From CAYRDK01 sp043819345 (GTDB taxonomy: Bacteria > Omnitrophota > Gorgyraeia > Velamenicoccales > Velamenicoccaceae), in contig JBDREX010000010.1 of assembly GCA_043819345.1 (NCBI GenBank), positions 1 through 64,000 of the forward strand: a stretch of DNA of 64,000 bases. The letters run 5' to 3'. The first letter of the stretch is position 1; the number at the start of each line of letters is the position of its first letter. Shown here piece by piece: positions 50,224-59,796 of the stretch. The notes under the pieces were generated by a model. It was not told the origin of the DNA, did no database searches, and worked only from the letters and a program-made list of their open reading frames with translations. Position numbers and translations under genes: made by a program.

Positions 50224-51480
50224 CTATTGGTTCATACTATTCAGAAATTCTTCATTATTCTTTGTTTTGGACAATTTGTCAATCAAAAGTTCCATCGCCT
50301 CAGCCGAATTAAGATCATTAAGGACTTTACGTAAAATCCAAATCTTCTGCAGATGCTTGGAATCCAGAAGAAGCTCTTCACGCCTTGTATTGGAACGCTT
50401 GATATCAATAGCCGGATAAATCCTGCGCTGAAAAAGGTTCCGGTCTAATTGCAGCTCCATATTGCCCGTCCCCTTAAATTCTTCAAAGATGACTTCATCC
50501 ATGCGGCTACCTGTATCCACTAAAGCGGTCGCGATAATGGTTAAACTTCCGCCTTCTTCAATAGCACGAGCAGCACCAAAAAACCGCTTAGGCTTATGAA
50601 GCGCGTGTGAATCCATACCACCTGTCAAAATCTTACCGCTATGAGGCACAACCGTGTTATACGCCCTGGCAAGCCTTGTGATACTATCCAAGAGAATAAC
50701 AACATCTTTCTTGTGTTCAACAAGCCTCTTTGCCTTTTCTAAAACAATTTCGGCCACCTGGACATGCCTTTCAGCCGGTTCATCAAAGGTAGAACTAATA
50801 ACTTCACCCTTAACAATCCTTTGCATATCTGTCACCTCTTCGGGCCGCTCATCAATTAAAAGAACGATCATAACCGTTTCCGGATTATTCCTGGCAATAG
50901 CATTAGCAATCTTCTGCAATAGAACCGTCTTGCCGCTGTAAGGTTGTGCTACAATCAAACCACGCTGCCCCTTACCAATGGGAGAGAGCATATCCATAAT
51001 ACGCGTTGAAACATCTCCCGGTGTACCTTCAAGCATAAAACGCTCATTAGGGTAAACAGGTGTCAGGTTATCAAAGAGAACCTTATCTTTAGCTTTTTCC
51101 GGATTTTCAAAATTTACAGCCTCAACCTTCAAAAGCGCGAAGTATTTTTCCCCTTCTTTGGGCGGCCTAATTTGGCCGCTAACCGTATCACCCGTCTTAA
51201 GATCAAACTTTCTGATCTGTGAAGGCGATATGTAAATGTCATCCGGACACGGCAAATAGTTATAATTTGAAGAGCGCAGAAAGCCAAAACCTTCTGGCAG
51301 AATCTCCAGAACCCCCTCTCCAAACATCAAGCCTTCTTTTTCAGCCTGCGCCTGAAGAATCTTAAAAATAAGATCCTGCTTCTTTGCACCACTGATGCCA
51401 TTAACCGATAATCCCTTCGCAAATCGAGCAAGATCAGCGATTTTCATTTCTTTTAATTTTGCTATTTCAAGCTTTTCCAC
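50224..51480 (-). CDS. rho: transcription termination factor Rho
   Basis: A 418-residue hexameric RNA helicase. The N-terminal helical segment (IADLARFAKGLSVNGISGAKKQDLI) and the OB-fold RNA site (GFGFLRSSNYNYLPCPDDIYISPSQIR, residues 68-94) are followed by the ATPase core with Walker A QPYSGKTVLLQ and Walker B VVILLDSITRLARAYN, and the Q-loop/R-loop region. Start is GTG with AAGGAGG upstream. Rho presence explains the rarity of intrinsic terminators in this window. Confidence 0.97.
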   Translation of the reverse strand: MEKLEIAKLKEMKIADLARFAKGLSVNGISGAKKQDLIFKILQAQAEKEGLMFGEGVLEILPEGFGFLRSSNYNYLPCPDDIYISPSQIRKFDLKTGDTVSGQIRPPKEGEKYFALLKVEAVNFENPEKAKDKVLFDNLTPVYPNERFMLEGTPGDVSTRIMDMLSPIGKGQRGLIVAQPYSGKTVLLQKIANAIARNNPETVMIVLLIDERPEEVTDMQRIVKGEVISSTFDEPAERHVQVAEIVLEKAKRLVEHKKDVVILLDSITRLARAYNTVVPHSGKILTGGMDSHALHKPKRFFGAARAIEEGGSLTIIATALVDTGSRMDEVIFEEFKGTGNMELQLDRNLFQRRIYPAIDIKRSNTRREELLLDSKHLQKIWILRKVLNDLNSAEAMELLIDKLSKTKNNEEFLNSMNQ

Positions 51481-51520
51481 GTTTTCTTCCTCCTTGTTTG
51501 CTAAATAAATTACAAAAAAA

Positions 51521-52147
51521 TTATTCCCTGATTCGTACCAAACCTAAACCCTTAAGGGGCCCCAAAAATGCCATAAAATCCTTAACCTGATAAAAAGTAT
51601 CCTTCAAGCTGGCATTATTATCTATAACATAATCGCAACGTGCCATTTTTCTGCCATATGGAAACTGATGAGCATTGCGCGTTTTCATATCTTTAAGAGT
51701 AAATACGCGATGCTTGGCAAGGCGTTCACCTGTTATCCTGGCTTTCGTGAACACAACAGCCGTTACGTCAAAAAACTTTTCAAAACCTGTCTCAAATAAA
51801 AGCGGGACCTCAACAACAACAATACTATCTCTGCATCTCCTATGGCACTTCTGAAAAAAAGAAATAATTTCTTTTTTAACATAAGGATGGACGAGATAAT
51901 TCAATTTCTCCAGGCTTTTTTTATCAGAAAAGACGTGCTGCGCCAATAACGGCCTATTGATCTTCCCATTCTTAAACACATGCGGGCCAAAAGCCTTTTT
52001 AATTTGGCGCGCAAGCACCACATTACGTTCCAATTCCCGATGAACCAGCCAATCAGCGCTCAACACTCTTGCTCCACACTTCTCAAACATGGAGAGCACG
52101 GTTGTTTTTCCTGTCTGAAAACCTCCCGTTAAGGCAACTGTCAGCAT
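51521..52147 (-). CDS. coaE: dephospho-CoA kinase
   Basis: CoaE phosphorylates dephospho-CoA at the 3' position, the last CoA step. The P-loop reads GGFQTGKTT (family usually GGxGSGKS), followed by the conserved SADWLVHRELE region (Asp at the usual position) and VVEVPLLFETGFEKFFD. The C-terminus YVIDNNASLKDTFYQVKDF is standard. It lies 6 bp after glgA on the strand and 40 bp before rho. Confidence 0.92.
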   Translation of the reverse strand: MLTVALTGGFQTGKTTVLSMFEKCGARVLSADWLVHRELERNVVLARQIKKAFGPHVFKNGKINRPLLAQHVFSDKKSLEKLNYLVHPYVKKEIISFFQKCHRRCRDSIVVVEVPLLFETGFEKFFDVTAVVFTKARITGERLAKHRVFTLKDMKTRNAHQFPYGRKMARCDYVIDNNASLKDTFYQVKDFMAFLGPLKGLGLVRIRE

Positions 52148-52153
52148 AATCCC

Positions 52154-53566
52154 CTATCCTGCACACATTTCCTTCTCATAGAGAGCCACATATTTTTTAG
52201 CAGACTCTTTCCATGAAAAATTTAACCCCATCAAACGCTTAATAAATTCCAGCCAACTTTTTTCGTCTTTAAATAATTTCAAACCCCTTTGAACACACGC
52301 AAAAAATTCCCGGTCATCGTATTTAGAAAAAACAAAACCGTTGCCGCCCCTCTTATCAGAGCTATAATCCACAACAGTATCTGCCAGGCCCCCTGTACGA
52401 AAAACAACCGGAACAGTGCCGTATTTAAAGCTAATGAGCTGCCCGATACCACACGGCTCAAACCGAGAAGGCATAAGAAAAAAATCGCAAGCACCATAAA
52501 TACGATGCGCCAACTTATCATCAAATTGAGAGCTAAAATAAATAGAATGAGGATATTCTTTAGTAAAATCCAACAGAGCCTGCTCAAATTTTTCATCACC
52601 CGTACCCAAAATGACAACCTGAGCACCCTGGCGGCATAACTTAGGCAAAGCCTTCATCAATAAAACAAGGCCCTTTTGCTCCACAAGCCTTCCCACAAAA
52701 CCAAAAAGAGGCCGTTTGACATCACACGTCAAACCATACATCTTCTGCAGGGTAAGCTTATTATATTTCTTCCCTTCTAAATCATCTAACGCATAAGACT
52801 TAAAAAGATGCTTATCCCCGGAAGGATTCCAAACTTTATAATCTATGCCATTAATAATGCCCGTAAAATGTTCTTTTCTGTTCGCCAGCACCCCTTCTAA
52901 ACCACAGCCAAAAGAAGAGCTCTGTGTCTCTATGGCATATGTCGGACTTACCGTATTAACAGCATCCGCATACTGAATACCGCCTTTTAAACAATTAATT
53001 TTGTCATGAAACTCAAAGCCATCAAGAGAAAAATACTCCCAAGACAAGCCTGACTGCGGCATCTGTTCTTTTGGGAAAATACCCTGATAGGAAACATTGT
53101 GTAATGTCAAAAGAGTTTTTGGTTTCTTAACGCCGCTATCAAAATACGTATTCTTATCCGCCTTAATCAACGCCGGAATAAGCGAAGTCTGCCAATCATG
53201 GCAATGAATGATATCCGGCTTAAACCCGATACGCCTGAAAAGCTCACACGACATTTTACAAAGATAGGCAAATCTGCTCAGATTATCTGCATAATCGCCA
53301 CTACGATCACCATATAATCCCGCCCTTAAAAACACATCATTTTTAACAAAGAAAACTTTCACGCCGTCCGTCCAGCTCCAATCAAAATCACGATCAAAAC
53401 TCTTAAGCAGGCTTGTATGCGCCGAAATAAAATAATACTTAGGCATAATAAGGATAACCTCATGCCCTAAATTCTTCAAAGCTACAGGCAAAGCCCCACA
53501 AACATCAGCTAACCCACCTGTTTTGGCATACGGTACCGCTTCACTCGCACAAAAGGCAATTTTCAT
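52154..53566 (-). CDS. glgA: glycogen (starch) synthase
   Basis: A GT5 glucosyltransferase that elongates alpha-1,4-glucan from ADP-glucose. The substrate motif KTGGLADV is at residues 15-22, and the C-terminal nucleotide site includes MPSRFEPCGIGQLISFKYGTVPVVFRTGGLADTV (residues about 371-404). KGGIQYADAVNTVSPTYA is also typical. The frame begins upstream at a GTG; the ATG at 53566 has GAGGTG in place. It indicates glycogen storage. Other glg genes are not nearby. Confidence 0.95.
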   Translation of the reverse strand: MKIAFCASEAVPYAKTGGLADVCGALPVALKNLGHEVILIMPKYYFISAHTSLLKSFDRDFDWSWTDGVKVFFVKNDVFLRAGLYGDRSGDYADNLSRFAYLCKMSCELFRRIGFKPDIIHCHDWQTSLIPALIKADKNTYFDSGVKKPKTLLTLHNVSYQGIFPKEQMPQSGLSWEYFSLDGFEFHDKINCLKGGIQYADAVNTVSPTYAIETQSSSFGCGLEGVLANRKEHFTGIINGIDYKVWNPSGDKHLFKSYALDDLEGKKYNKLTLQKMYGLTCDVKRPLFGFVGRLVEQKGLVLLMKALPKLCRQGAQVVILGTGDEKFEQALLDFTKEYPHSIYFSSQFDDKLAHRIYGACDFFLMPSRFEPCGIGQLISFKYGTVPVVFRTGGLADTVVDYSSDKRGGNGFVFSKYDDREFFACVQRGLKLFKDEKSWLEFIKRLMGLNFSWKESAKKYVALYEKEMCAG

Positions 53567-53613
53567 AAACACCTCTATGGTTGAAAATCACACTCTACTT
53601 TAAAAAAACTAAT

Positions 53614-56187
53614 TTAAACCTCTTCCATCTGTAACCAGTTTTTTCCAATATAGACTTTAACTTTAACCGGCACGCGTAAAGCAAAAGCATTTTCCATGGC
53701 ATGCCGCACCAACCCAACCAACTCTTCTTTTTCCTTATCCTTTACCTCAAAAACAAGTTCGTCGTGAATCTGTAAAATCATGCGCGATTTTAAGCCCGAA
53801 GCAGCCAATTGCCGCTGAATTGAAATCATGGCCAACTTAATGAGGTCAGCGGCTGACCCCTGCACAGGCGCATTAATAGCCTGCCTCTGCGCAAATTGCC
53901 TCAACGCTGCATTAGCATTATTAATCTCGGGAATATAGCGGCGCCTCCCAAGTATAGTCATAACAAACCCGTTTTTTTCTACAAGAGCGATCTGGCTATC
54001 AAGATAACTTTTCACTTTGGGATAACGAGCAAAATACTCGCTAATAAAACTCTCAGCCGTCCTGGCATCTATCTTTAAGTCCTTGGCCAAGCCATAAGGA
54101 CTCATGCCATAGATAATGCCAAAATTAACGCGCTTAGAATTGTCCCGCATTTCGTCAGAGACGGCGTTTTCATCACAAGAAAATATCAAAGATGCCGTAT
54201 ATCTATGAATATCACGCCCCTCCTTAAAGGCTTGTGACAAAGCTTCGTCTCCAGATAAATGCGCCAGCATTCTGAGCTCAATCTGAGAATAATCCGCCGA
54301 CAGAACCTCATCAAAACCTTTAGATGGAATAAAAGCACGGCGAATGCTTGCCCCCAGATCTGTCTTGATCGGAATATTCTGCAAATTCGGATTACTGGAA
54401 CTCAGACGTCCTGTTTCTGTAACTGTCTGATTAAAGCACGTGTGAATCTTGCCGGTCTTGGCATCAACCAAACCCGGCAAAGCATCAACATAAGTAGTTT
54501 TAAGCTTTGAAATCTGGCGGTATTCTAATAAAAATTTAGGCAATTCATGATCAATAGATAATTTTGTCAGCACTTCTTCGTTTGTTGAAAAACCCGTTTT
54601 AATACGCTTCACAGGAGGTAATTTCAACCTGTGAAATAATATTTCAGCCAATTGTTTGGGCGAATTAATATTAAAGGGGCTCCCGGCCAAATCATAAATC
54701 GAGGCGATCAACTTTTGCAATCTTTTATCCAGATCCTGCGAGAGATCCCCTAAAAAAGCCGCATCAATCTTAACCCCGGTTACCTCCATATCAAAAAGGA
54801 TATCCGCTAAAGGCATTTCAACATCCTCAAAAAGAGAAAAGAGATTCTTTTCCTGAAGACTTTTCGTTAAAACAGCATATAGCTTAAAAACAAAATGAGA
54901 TTCTTTGCCCAAATAATCCAAACGGCTTACACCTTTCAAGGAGAGATGATCCCAAAGAAGATTTTCTAGAAGTACGGCGGTTTTTGAGGACTCCAAAAGA
55001 TAAGCGGCTATCATCGTATCAAAAAATTTCACCTTAGTCTGAATCCCATAACTTCTTAGGATATGCCTTGCGCGTTTAACATCGTGCCCTACAGCGATCC
55101 ATTCCGCGCAGGAAAATAAGTGTTCCAGAGACTCCGGCCCCACCTCATAAACACCCCGATCATCAAATGCAATATTCACTTTCAAAGAACCATGCTTAAA
55201 CTCTTCTTCATTAACATAAAAAGAAAAAACACCTTCTTGCTGAATCCTGGCAATAACCTTTGAAAAATCCACAATATCTTTTTTCGGAATTTCAAACTTC
55301 AGTCCAGAACCTGCCGATAAGCGCTTATCCGCAAGATTTTTGAGCATCCCCTTAAACTCCAGACGGCTATAAAGCTGCCAGAGAGCTTCTATATCAGGAT
55401 CTCTCCTCTTTAAATCAGGAAGGTTCACTTCCAAGGGCACGTCATGGCGCAATGTAGCCAAATCCTTGCTCAACATAATAGCTTCATGGCTATCTTCAAC
55501 AATCTTGCGCAGCTTATCTCTCTTTATTCTGGCAACATGCTTAATCAGATCTTCCACGTCTTCGAAATCCGCTAAAAGCTGTCTTGCGGTCTTCTCGCCA
55601 ATACCTTTAGCACCTGGAATATTGTCTGAAGCATCACCCATCAACGCGATCAAATCACAGATCTTCTCAGGACTGACACCAAACTTTTTTTCAACAACAT
55701 CCCTAGTAAAAACAATGCCATCATCTTTATAAGGGTTATAGACTTCAACGCTATCACTAACAAGCTGCAAGATATCTTTATCTGAGCTCACGATAACAAT
55801 CTTAGCCACTTTTTTTGCCGCCTGGTGAACAATAGAGGCGATAACATCATCCGCTTCGAACCCCTGAGCCTGAAATTGAGAAAAGTGATGCGCCTCGACA
55901 ACCGCCTTAATGAGCGGAACCTGAGAAACAAGTTCCTGAGGCATAGCAGCTCTATTTATCTTATAATCGGCAAACTTCTCATTACGGTGCGTTTTTTTAG
56001 CAACATCAAAACAAACAGCGATATAATCCGGTTTTAAATCCTCCAAAACCTTATTGACCATTTTTACAAAACCAAAAACAGCATTGGTCGGCTGCCCGGA
56101 TGAAGTTACTAACTGAGCTTTAATAGCAAAAAAAGCTCTGTAAAAAAGAGAATTCGCATCAATCAAACAAAGTCTGGAATTAACCAT
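53614..56187 (-). CDS. polA: DNA polymerase I
   Basis: The 857-residue protein has the 5'-3' flap nuclease domain (LIDANSLFYRAFFA, GDASDNIPGAKGIGEKTA), a central RNase-D-like domain, and a family A polymerase (motif A DYSQIELRMLAHLSGD, O-helix RRVNFGIIYGMSPYG-like, motif C QIHDELVFEV). In the central domain the acidic proofreading residues are missing: the FDTET region reads FSFYVNEEEF and the GHNLKYD region reads GHDVKRAR, so 3'-5' exonuclease activity is probably lost as in Thermus enzymes. No ribosome site is evident before the ATG. Confidence 0.95.
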   Translation of the reverse strand: MVNSRLCLIDANSLFYRAFFAIKAQLVTSSGQPTNAVFGFVKMVNKVLEDLKPDYIAVCFDVAKKTHRNEKFADYKINRAAMPQELVSQVPLIKAVVEAHHFSQFQAQGFEADDVIASIVHQAAKKVAKIVIVSSDKDILQLVSDSVEVYNPYKDDGIVFTRDVVEKKFGVSPEKICDLIALMGDASDNIPGAKGIGEKTARQLLADFEDVEDLIKHVARIKRDKLRKIVEDSHEAIMLSKDLATLRHDVPLEVNLPDLKRRDPDIEALWQLYSRLEFKGMLKNLADKRLSAGSGLKFEIPKKDIVDFSKVIARIQQEGVFSFYVNEEEFKHGSLKVNIAFDDRGVYEVGPESLEHLFSCAEWIAVGHDVKRARHILRSYGIQTKVKFFDTMIAAYLLESSKTAVLLENLLWDHLSLKGVSRLDYLGKESHFVFKLYAVLTKSLQEKNLFSLFEDVEMPLADILFDMEVTGVKIDAAFLGDLSQDLDKRLQKLIASIYDLAGSPFNINSPKQLAEILFHRLKLPPVKRIKTGFSTNEEVLTKLSIDHELPKFLLEYRQISKLKTTYVDALPGLVDAKTGKIHTCFNQTVTETGRLSSSNPNLQNIPIKTDLGASIRRAFIPSKGFDEVLSADYSQIELRMLAHLSGDEALSQAFKEGRDIHRYTASLIFSCDENAVSDEMRDNSKRVNFGIIYGMSPYGLAKDLKIDARTAESFISEYFARYPKVKSYLDSQIALVEKNGFVMTILGRRRYIPEINNANAALRQFAQRQAINAPVQGSAADLIKLAMISIQRQLAASGLKSRMILQIHDELVFEVKDKEKEELVGLVRHAMENAFALRVPVKVKVYIGKNWLQMEEV

Positions 56188-56357
56188 ATCGGTTTTAAAG
56201 GAAGTATCGGCGGATTATTTTTGTTATTCCTCGCTACTCAGGAAAGAATCGCGTGGCCATATCCCATTTATCGCGACAACTATATTTTAAAGCACAATAA
56301 TTAATGCAGCTAAATGTACTAAGGAAAAATACCGGGGAAATGCGCGGACCTCTTAAC

Positions 56358-57095
56358 TTAATTCCCCATCAAAGCTTTTTGCTGAACCTCTTCTAGAGCC
56401 TTCTGGATTGTTTTATCTTTCGGGTCCAATACCTCAGCCATACCCAGTTCCCTCAACGACTCCGCATACATCCCCATGTAATACAGTTGTTTTCCACGCA
56501 AAAGATGTAATCGGGCATCACGCTTTCGTTTTCTAGGATTCAGATCATTGCCTTTGGGCTTAGCATTGGCTATACTGCCCGGATCAAAATCTCCCAAATA
56601 TTTATCAAAAAAATCGGCTTTAATTTCCGGGTCACTCACCCCCAAGCCTTGAAGCTCCTGCCTGGCCTTCATTGTCCATTCATCATTCCAATCGCCAAGC
56701 ACAACTCTTTTTTTAAAGTAGTAAACAGCTTTATCCAAATCCCCTTCTCTCTCATAGATACTGCCCAGATTATAATAAGGGCCTGGCATGCTTGGATCCA
56801 AATCAAGAGCTCTGGCATATGCCTGTTTTGCCTTATCCAGCCATCCTTTTGACTCATAAATAATACCTGCATCATTATAGGCAAGAGCAAAAGTCGGATC
56901 CATCTCAACAGCCTTTTGATAATATATCAAAGCTGTATCAACATCTCCGTTTCTTTGTGCCTGCAAACCTTTATCGCGATACTCCTGAGCCAATTTTTTT
57001 ATCTGAGGAGTCCCTTCAGCAAAAGAAAACTGCGCGTTAGCAAACAGTAAGAATGTAATAAGGATAGTTAAGAAAAAAGGTGTGATTTTTTTCAT
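56358..57095 (-). CDS. exported TPR-repeat protein
   Basis: From ATG 57095 a signal peptide (about residues 1-27, MKKITPFFLTILITF at the start) is followed by three or four TPR motifs: GLQAQRNGDVDTALIYYQKA, NDAGIIYESKGWLDKAKQAY, NLGSIYEREGDLDKAVYYFK, and a last degenerate one near the C-terminus. TPRs mediate protein contacts; the partner is unknown. The frame reaches 57149 through a TTG start, which is less likely. It lies between polA and the C1 flavoprotein. Confidence 0.78.
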   Translation of the reverse strand: MKKITPFFLTILITFLLFANAQFSFAEGTPQIKKLAQEYRDKGLQAQRNGDVDTALIYYQKAVEMDPTFALAYNDAGIIYESKGWLDKAKQAYARALDLDPSMPGPYYNLGSIYEREGDLDKAVYYFKKRVVLGDWNDEWTMKARQELQGLGVSDPEIKADFFDKYLGDFDPGSIANAKPKGNDLNPRKRKRDARLHLLRGKQLYYMGMYAESLRELGMAEVLDPKDKTIQKALEEVQQKALMGN

Positions 57096-57169
57096 CTGTA
57101 AGGTTTTATTAAGGTTAGAATAATATAAATTCCTCAAAATATCAAGCAAAAAAATAAAAAAGAATACTT

Positions 57170-58042
57170 TTAATTATCCGGCTGCATCTGGCACAAAACC
57201 CGCGCGGCTACACGCGCCTCTTCAACAGCATGGCCCCATCCTAAGATTTTATCCCTGTCAAGAAACTCAATGGCATCACCGGCGGCAAAAACAAACGGAA
57301 CATTTGTACGCATCGCCTCATCAACCAAAATGCCTTTGTTGATCTTAATCGGCGTCTCTTTCAGGAAATCTACATTGGGCGTTCTCGGACCAGTAAAAAT
57401 AACAAGGGAAGCTCCAATCACTTTGTTATTGCTCAGGCGCACCGCTTTCACATCAGCATCCCCCAAAATCTCTGTAACAACCGCCTCCCCAATGATATCC
57501 ACTCCTTCTAGTGGCATATCCCGCTTTCCTATCAATTTAACCTCAAACTTTCTTTCTGTGATAATTCGCGCGACCTGAGAAGCCAATTCATTATCGCCTA
57601 CAACAATAACTGTATGCGCAATAGGAAGATTCTCCAAAATAAACTTTATATCATTCAACCCGTTAAGCGCAACAACCCCTTGCTTATGAATGCCCTTAAG
57701 GGACGGCAGTTTAACACTCATTCCTGTAGCAACAATGAGGCTATCAAAATCTAAAAATCCTTTTGTTTTGAAAAAAATTCTTTTCCTTTCAAAATTTACA
57801 CCAACAGCTTCTCTTTCTCTTAAAAGCTCAATACCATGGGTTTCATAAAAATCTTCATTTTTCAGAAAGAGCTCTTTCTCTTTAATTGTACTGGCAACTA
57901 AATCCAATAGGCGCCTTCGGTCATAAAGAAAAAACGGCTCACCAGATACAATGGCCAACTCGCTATCCCTATCAAGCTCTCTAATCGCCTCAGCTGCTGC
58001 TATGCCAGCTGCAGAATTTCCTATAATAACAATTTTTTTCAT
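57170..58042 (-). CDS. FAD/NAD-dependent oxidoreductase next to metF
   Basis: A 290-residue flavoprotein with the pyridine nucleotide-disulfide reductase fold: FAD motif IIGNSAAGIAAAEAI, NAD(P)H motif VIVVGDNELASQVARII (its glycine-rich loop is degenerate, GDNELA in place of GxGxxG), and the second FAD motif FVFAAGDAIEF. It lacks the CxxxxC disulfide and the usual C-terminal dimer domain. It resembles rubredoxin/NADH reductases and stands 18 bp after metF, so it may pass electrons to or from the C1 enzymes; that is inference. Confidence 0.75.
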   Translation of the reverse strand: MKKIVIIGNSAAGIAAAEAIRELDRDSELAIVSGEPFFLYDRRRLLDLVASTIKEKELFLKNEDFYETHGIELLREREAVGVNFERKRIFFKTKGFLDFDSLIVATGMSVKLPSLKGIHKQGVVALNGLNDIKFILENLPIAHTVIVVGDNELASQVARIITERKFEVKLIGKRDMPLEGVDIIGEAVVTEILGDADVKAVRLSNNKVIGASLVIFTGPRTPNVDFLKETPIKINKGILVDEAMRTNVPFVFAAGDAIEFLDRDKILGWGHAVEEARVAARVLCQMQPDN

Positions 58043-58060
58043 ATAATGGCCGTACCAGGC

Positions 58061-58930
58061 TTACTTACCAATACTATCTAAAACAACGGGCGTCAGGGCA
58101 TACCATCCGATCGGCATCAAATGAATCCCCTGACACATTTTTTTCAATTCTGTGGCCAACCGCACACTAATTTCTATGCTCATGTTTTTTTTGTCTTCAA
58201 CGCGCGCAATCTGAGCAATCACCTCATCCGGTACAACGACACCCGGCACATTCTCATTCATATAGCGCGCCATACGTTCTGACTTTAAGTAGACAATTCC
58301 CGCCAAAATCCTCGGATTTAAATGACGACACGCACACAAAAATCTCTCAAACACAGCGATATCATAAATGGCTTGAGTCTGAAAAAATTCGGCTCCGGCT
58401 GCCATCTTTTTTTCCATCTTAATAATCTCAGGCTCTAATGGATCGGCACCAGGATTCACAACAGCTCCAATACAAAACTTTGGAAAAGGTTCGCTGAGTT
58501 TATGGCCGCCCGCATCAAAACCCTGTCTCAGACAACGCGCCATATCAACCAAATGAACAGAATCAATATCATAAACAGGTTTAGCCTGAGGATGATCACC
58601 TAACGAAGGATGGTCACCTGTTAAAGCCAGGACATTTTCAAGACCAAATGCCGCTGCCGATAGCAAATCCGACTGTAAAGCGAGCCTATTACGATCCCTG
58701 CAGGTAAACTGTACCACTGGCTCAAAACCATTCTGCTTTAAAATCACGCAAGATGCCAAAGATCCCAAACGCATTACCGCACTTTGCAAATCCGTCACAT
58801 TTATGGCATCCACCCTATTTTTAATAGGCATAATCTCTTCAATAATCTTATCTAAAGCAATTCCTTTCGGTGGGCCTATTTCTGAAGTAACTATAAATTC
58901 ATTTGCTTCTAATTTTGATTTTAAGCTCAT
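58061..58930 (-). CDS. metF: methylenetetrahydrofolate reductase
   Basis: A 289-residue TIM-barrel flavoenzyme that reduces methylene-THF to methyl-THF. The sequence shows the EIGPPKGI N-terminal Glu region, the FAD-binding VLALTGDHPSLGD, the AGAEFFQTQAIYD stretch and ILAGIVYLKS. It overlaps folD by 4 bp. A MetV-type partner, found with this MetF type in many acetogens, is not adjacent; a flavoprotein is there in its place. Confidence 0.93.
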   Translation of the reverse strand: MSLKSKLEANEFIVTSEIGPPKGIALDKIIEEIMPIKNRVDAINVTDLQSAVMRLGSLASCVILKQNGFEPVVQFTCRDRNRLALQSDLLSAAAFGLENVLALTGDHPSLGDHPQAKPVYDIDSVHLVDMARCLRQGFDAGGHKLSEPFPKFCIGAVVNPGADPLEPEIIKMEKKMAAGAEFFQTQAIYDIAVFERFLCACRHLNPRILAGIVYLKSERMARYMNENVPGVVVPDEVIAQIARVEDKKNMSIEISVRLATELKKMCQGIHLMPIGWYALTPVVLDSIGK

Positions 58931-59796
58931 TTTAGGCGCGCCTCCATAGAAGCCCGCGATAACTTCGCGCTATTACTCATTAACATCGCGACTGTCAAAG
59001 GCCCGACACCTCCCGGTACAGGCGTAATATAAGATGCTCTCTCTTTGGATTTCGCAAACTCAACATCCCCTACGATTTTATCGCCAACACAATTGATACC
59101 AACATCAATAACAACAGCCCCCTGCTTAATCCATTCCCCTTTGATAATAGCTGGCTGGCCAACAGCCACAATAAGGACTTCTGCTCTTCGAACATGCTCA
59201 GCCAACCTACCAGCCTCAGATGTACCAATATGGCAAACAGTAACTGTCGCAAGCACATTCAATAACATAAGGCTTAAAGGCTTCCCAACAATAGGAGAAT
59301 GCCCCACGACTACGACTTCTTTTCCGAAAAGTTTAACATCATAATAGCGGATGAGCTCTAAACAAGCCTGTGCCGTACACGGGACAATACCTGCTTCATC
59401 TAAAATAATTTTTCCTAAATTTTGAGGGTGAAGCCCTTCAGCATCCTTATGAGGCACAATACATTTAACGGCTTGTAACAAATCTATATGCGCAGGCAAA
59501 GGCGTCTGCATCATAATCGCGTCTACTTCGGGATCATGGTTTAGCTTGCGAATTTCCTCGGCCAGCTCCGGGTAGGAAATATCCTCTTTTAAAGAAATAA
59601 GCCGGTACTCAAGGCCAACCTGCGCGGCAACCTTTGCCTGAGCTTTAACATATACATCACTTGAACCAGCTTTTCCAAAGCATACACACGCTAAGAGAGG
59701 AGTCCTGGAAAACTCTTTTTTTATCTGCAGAATTTCTTTCCTGACATCCTGCTTTATTTTTTGAGCAACCTTGTTACCGTCCAATAATATTGCCAA
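58927..59796 (-). CDS. folD: methylenetetrahydrofolate dehydrogenase (FolD), probably without cyclohydrolase activity
   Basis: FolD normally oxidises methylene-THF and hydrolyses methenyl-THF. The fold is clear (VVVVGHSPIVGKPLSLML, PVPGGVGPLTVAML). However, the catalytic Lys that lies four residues after the conserved Tyr is Gln53 here (Tyr49 in SDVYVKAQAK), and the active-site Asp of KDxDG is Glu120 (KDAEG). Known Lys-to-Gln changes at this place remove the cyclohydrolase but keep the dehydrogenase. A separate cyclohydrolase gene overlaps it directly upstream. The start is TTG 59796 with GAGG six bases before; TTG 59808 is an alternative. Confidence 0.93.
   Translation of the reverse strand: MAILLDGNKVAQKIKQDVRKEILQIKKEFSRTPLLACVCFGKAGSSDVYVKAQAKVAAQVGLEYRLISLKEDISYPELAEEIRKLNHDPEVDAIMMQTPLPAHIDLLQAVKCIVPHKDAEGLHPQNLGKIILDEAGIVPCTAQACLELIRYYDVKLFGKEVVVVGHSPIVGKPLSLMLLNVLATVTVCHIGTSEAGRLAEHVRRAEVLIVAVGQPAIIKGEWIKQGAVVIDVGINCVGDKIVGDVEFAKSKERASYITPVPGGVGPLTVAMLMSNSAKLSRASMEARLK

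Noticed and set aside
52289..52639. Forward frame of 116 codons inside glgA.
   Set aside because: Antisense shadow of the conserved C-terminal domain of glycogen synthase.
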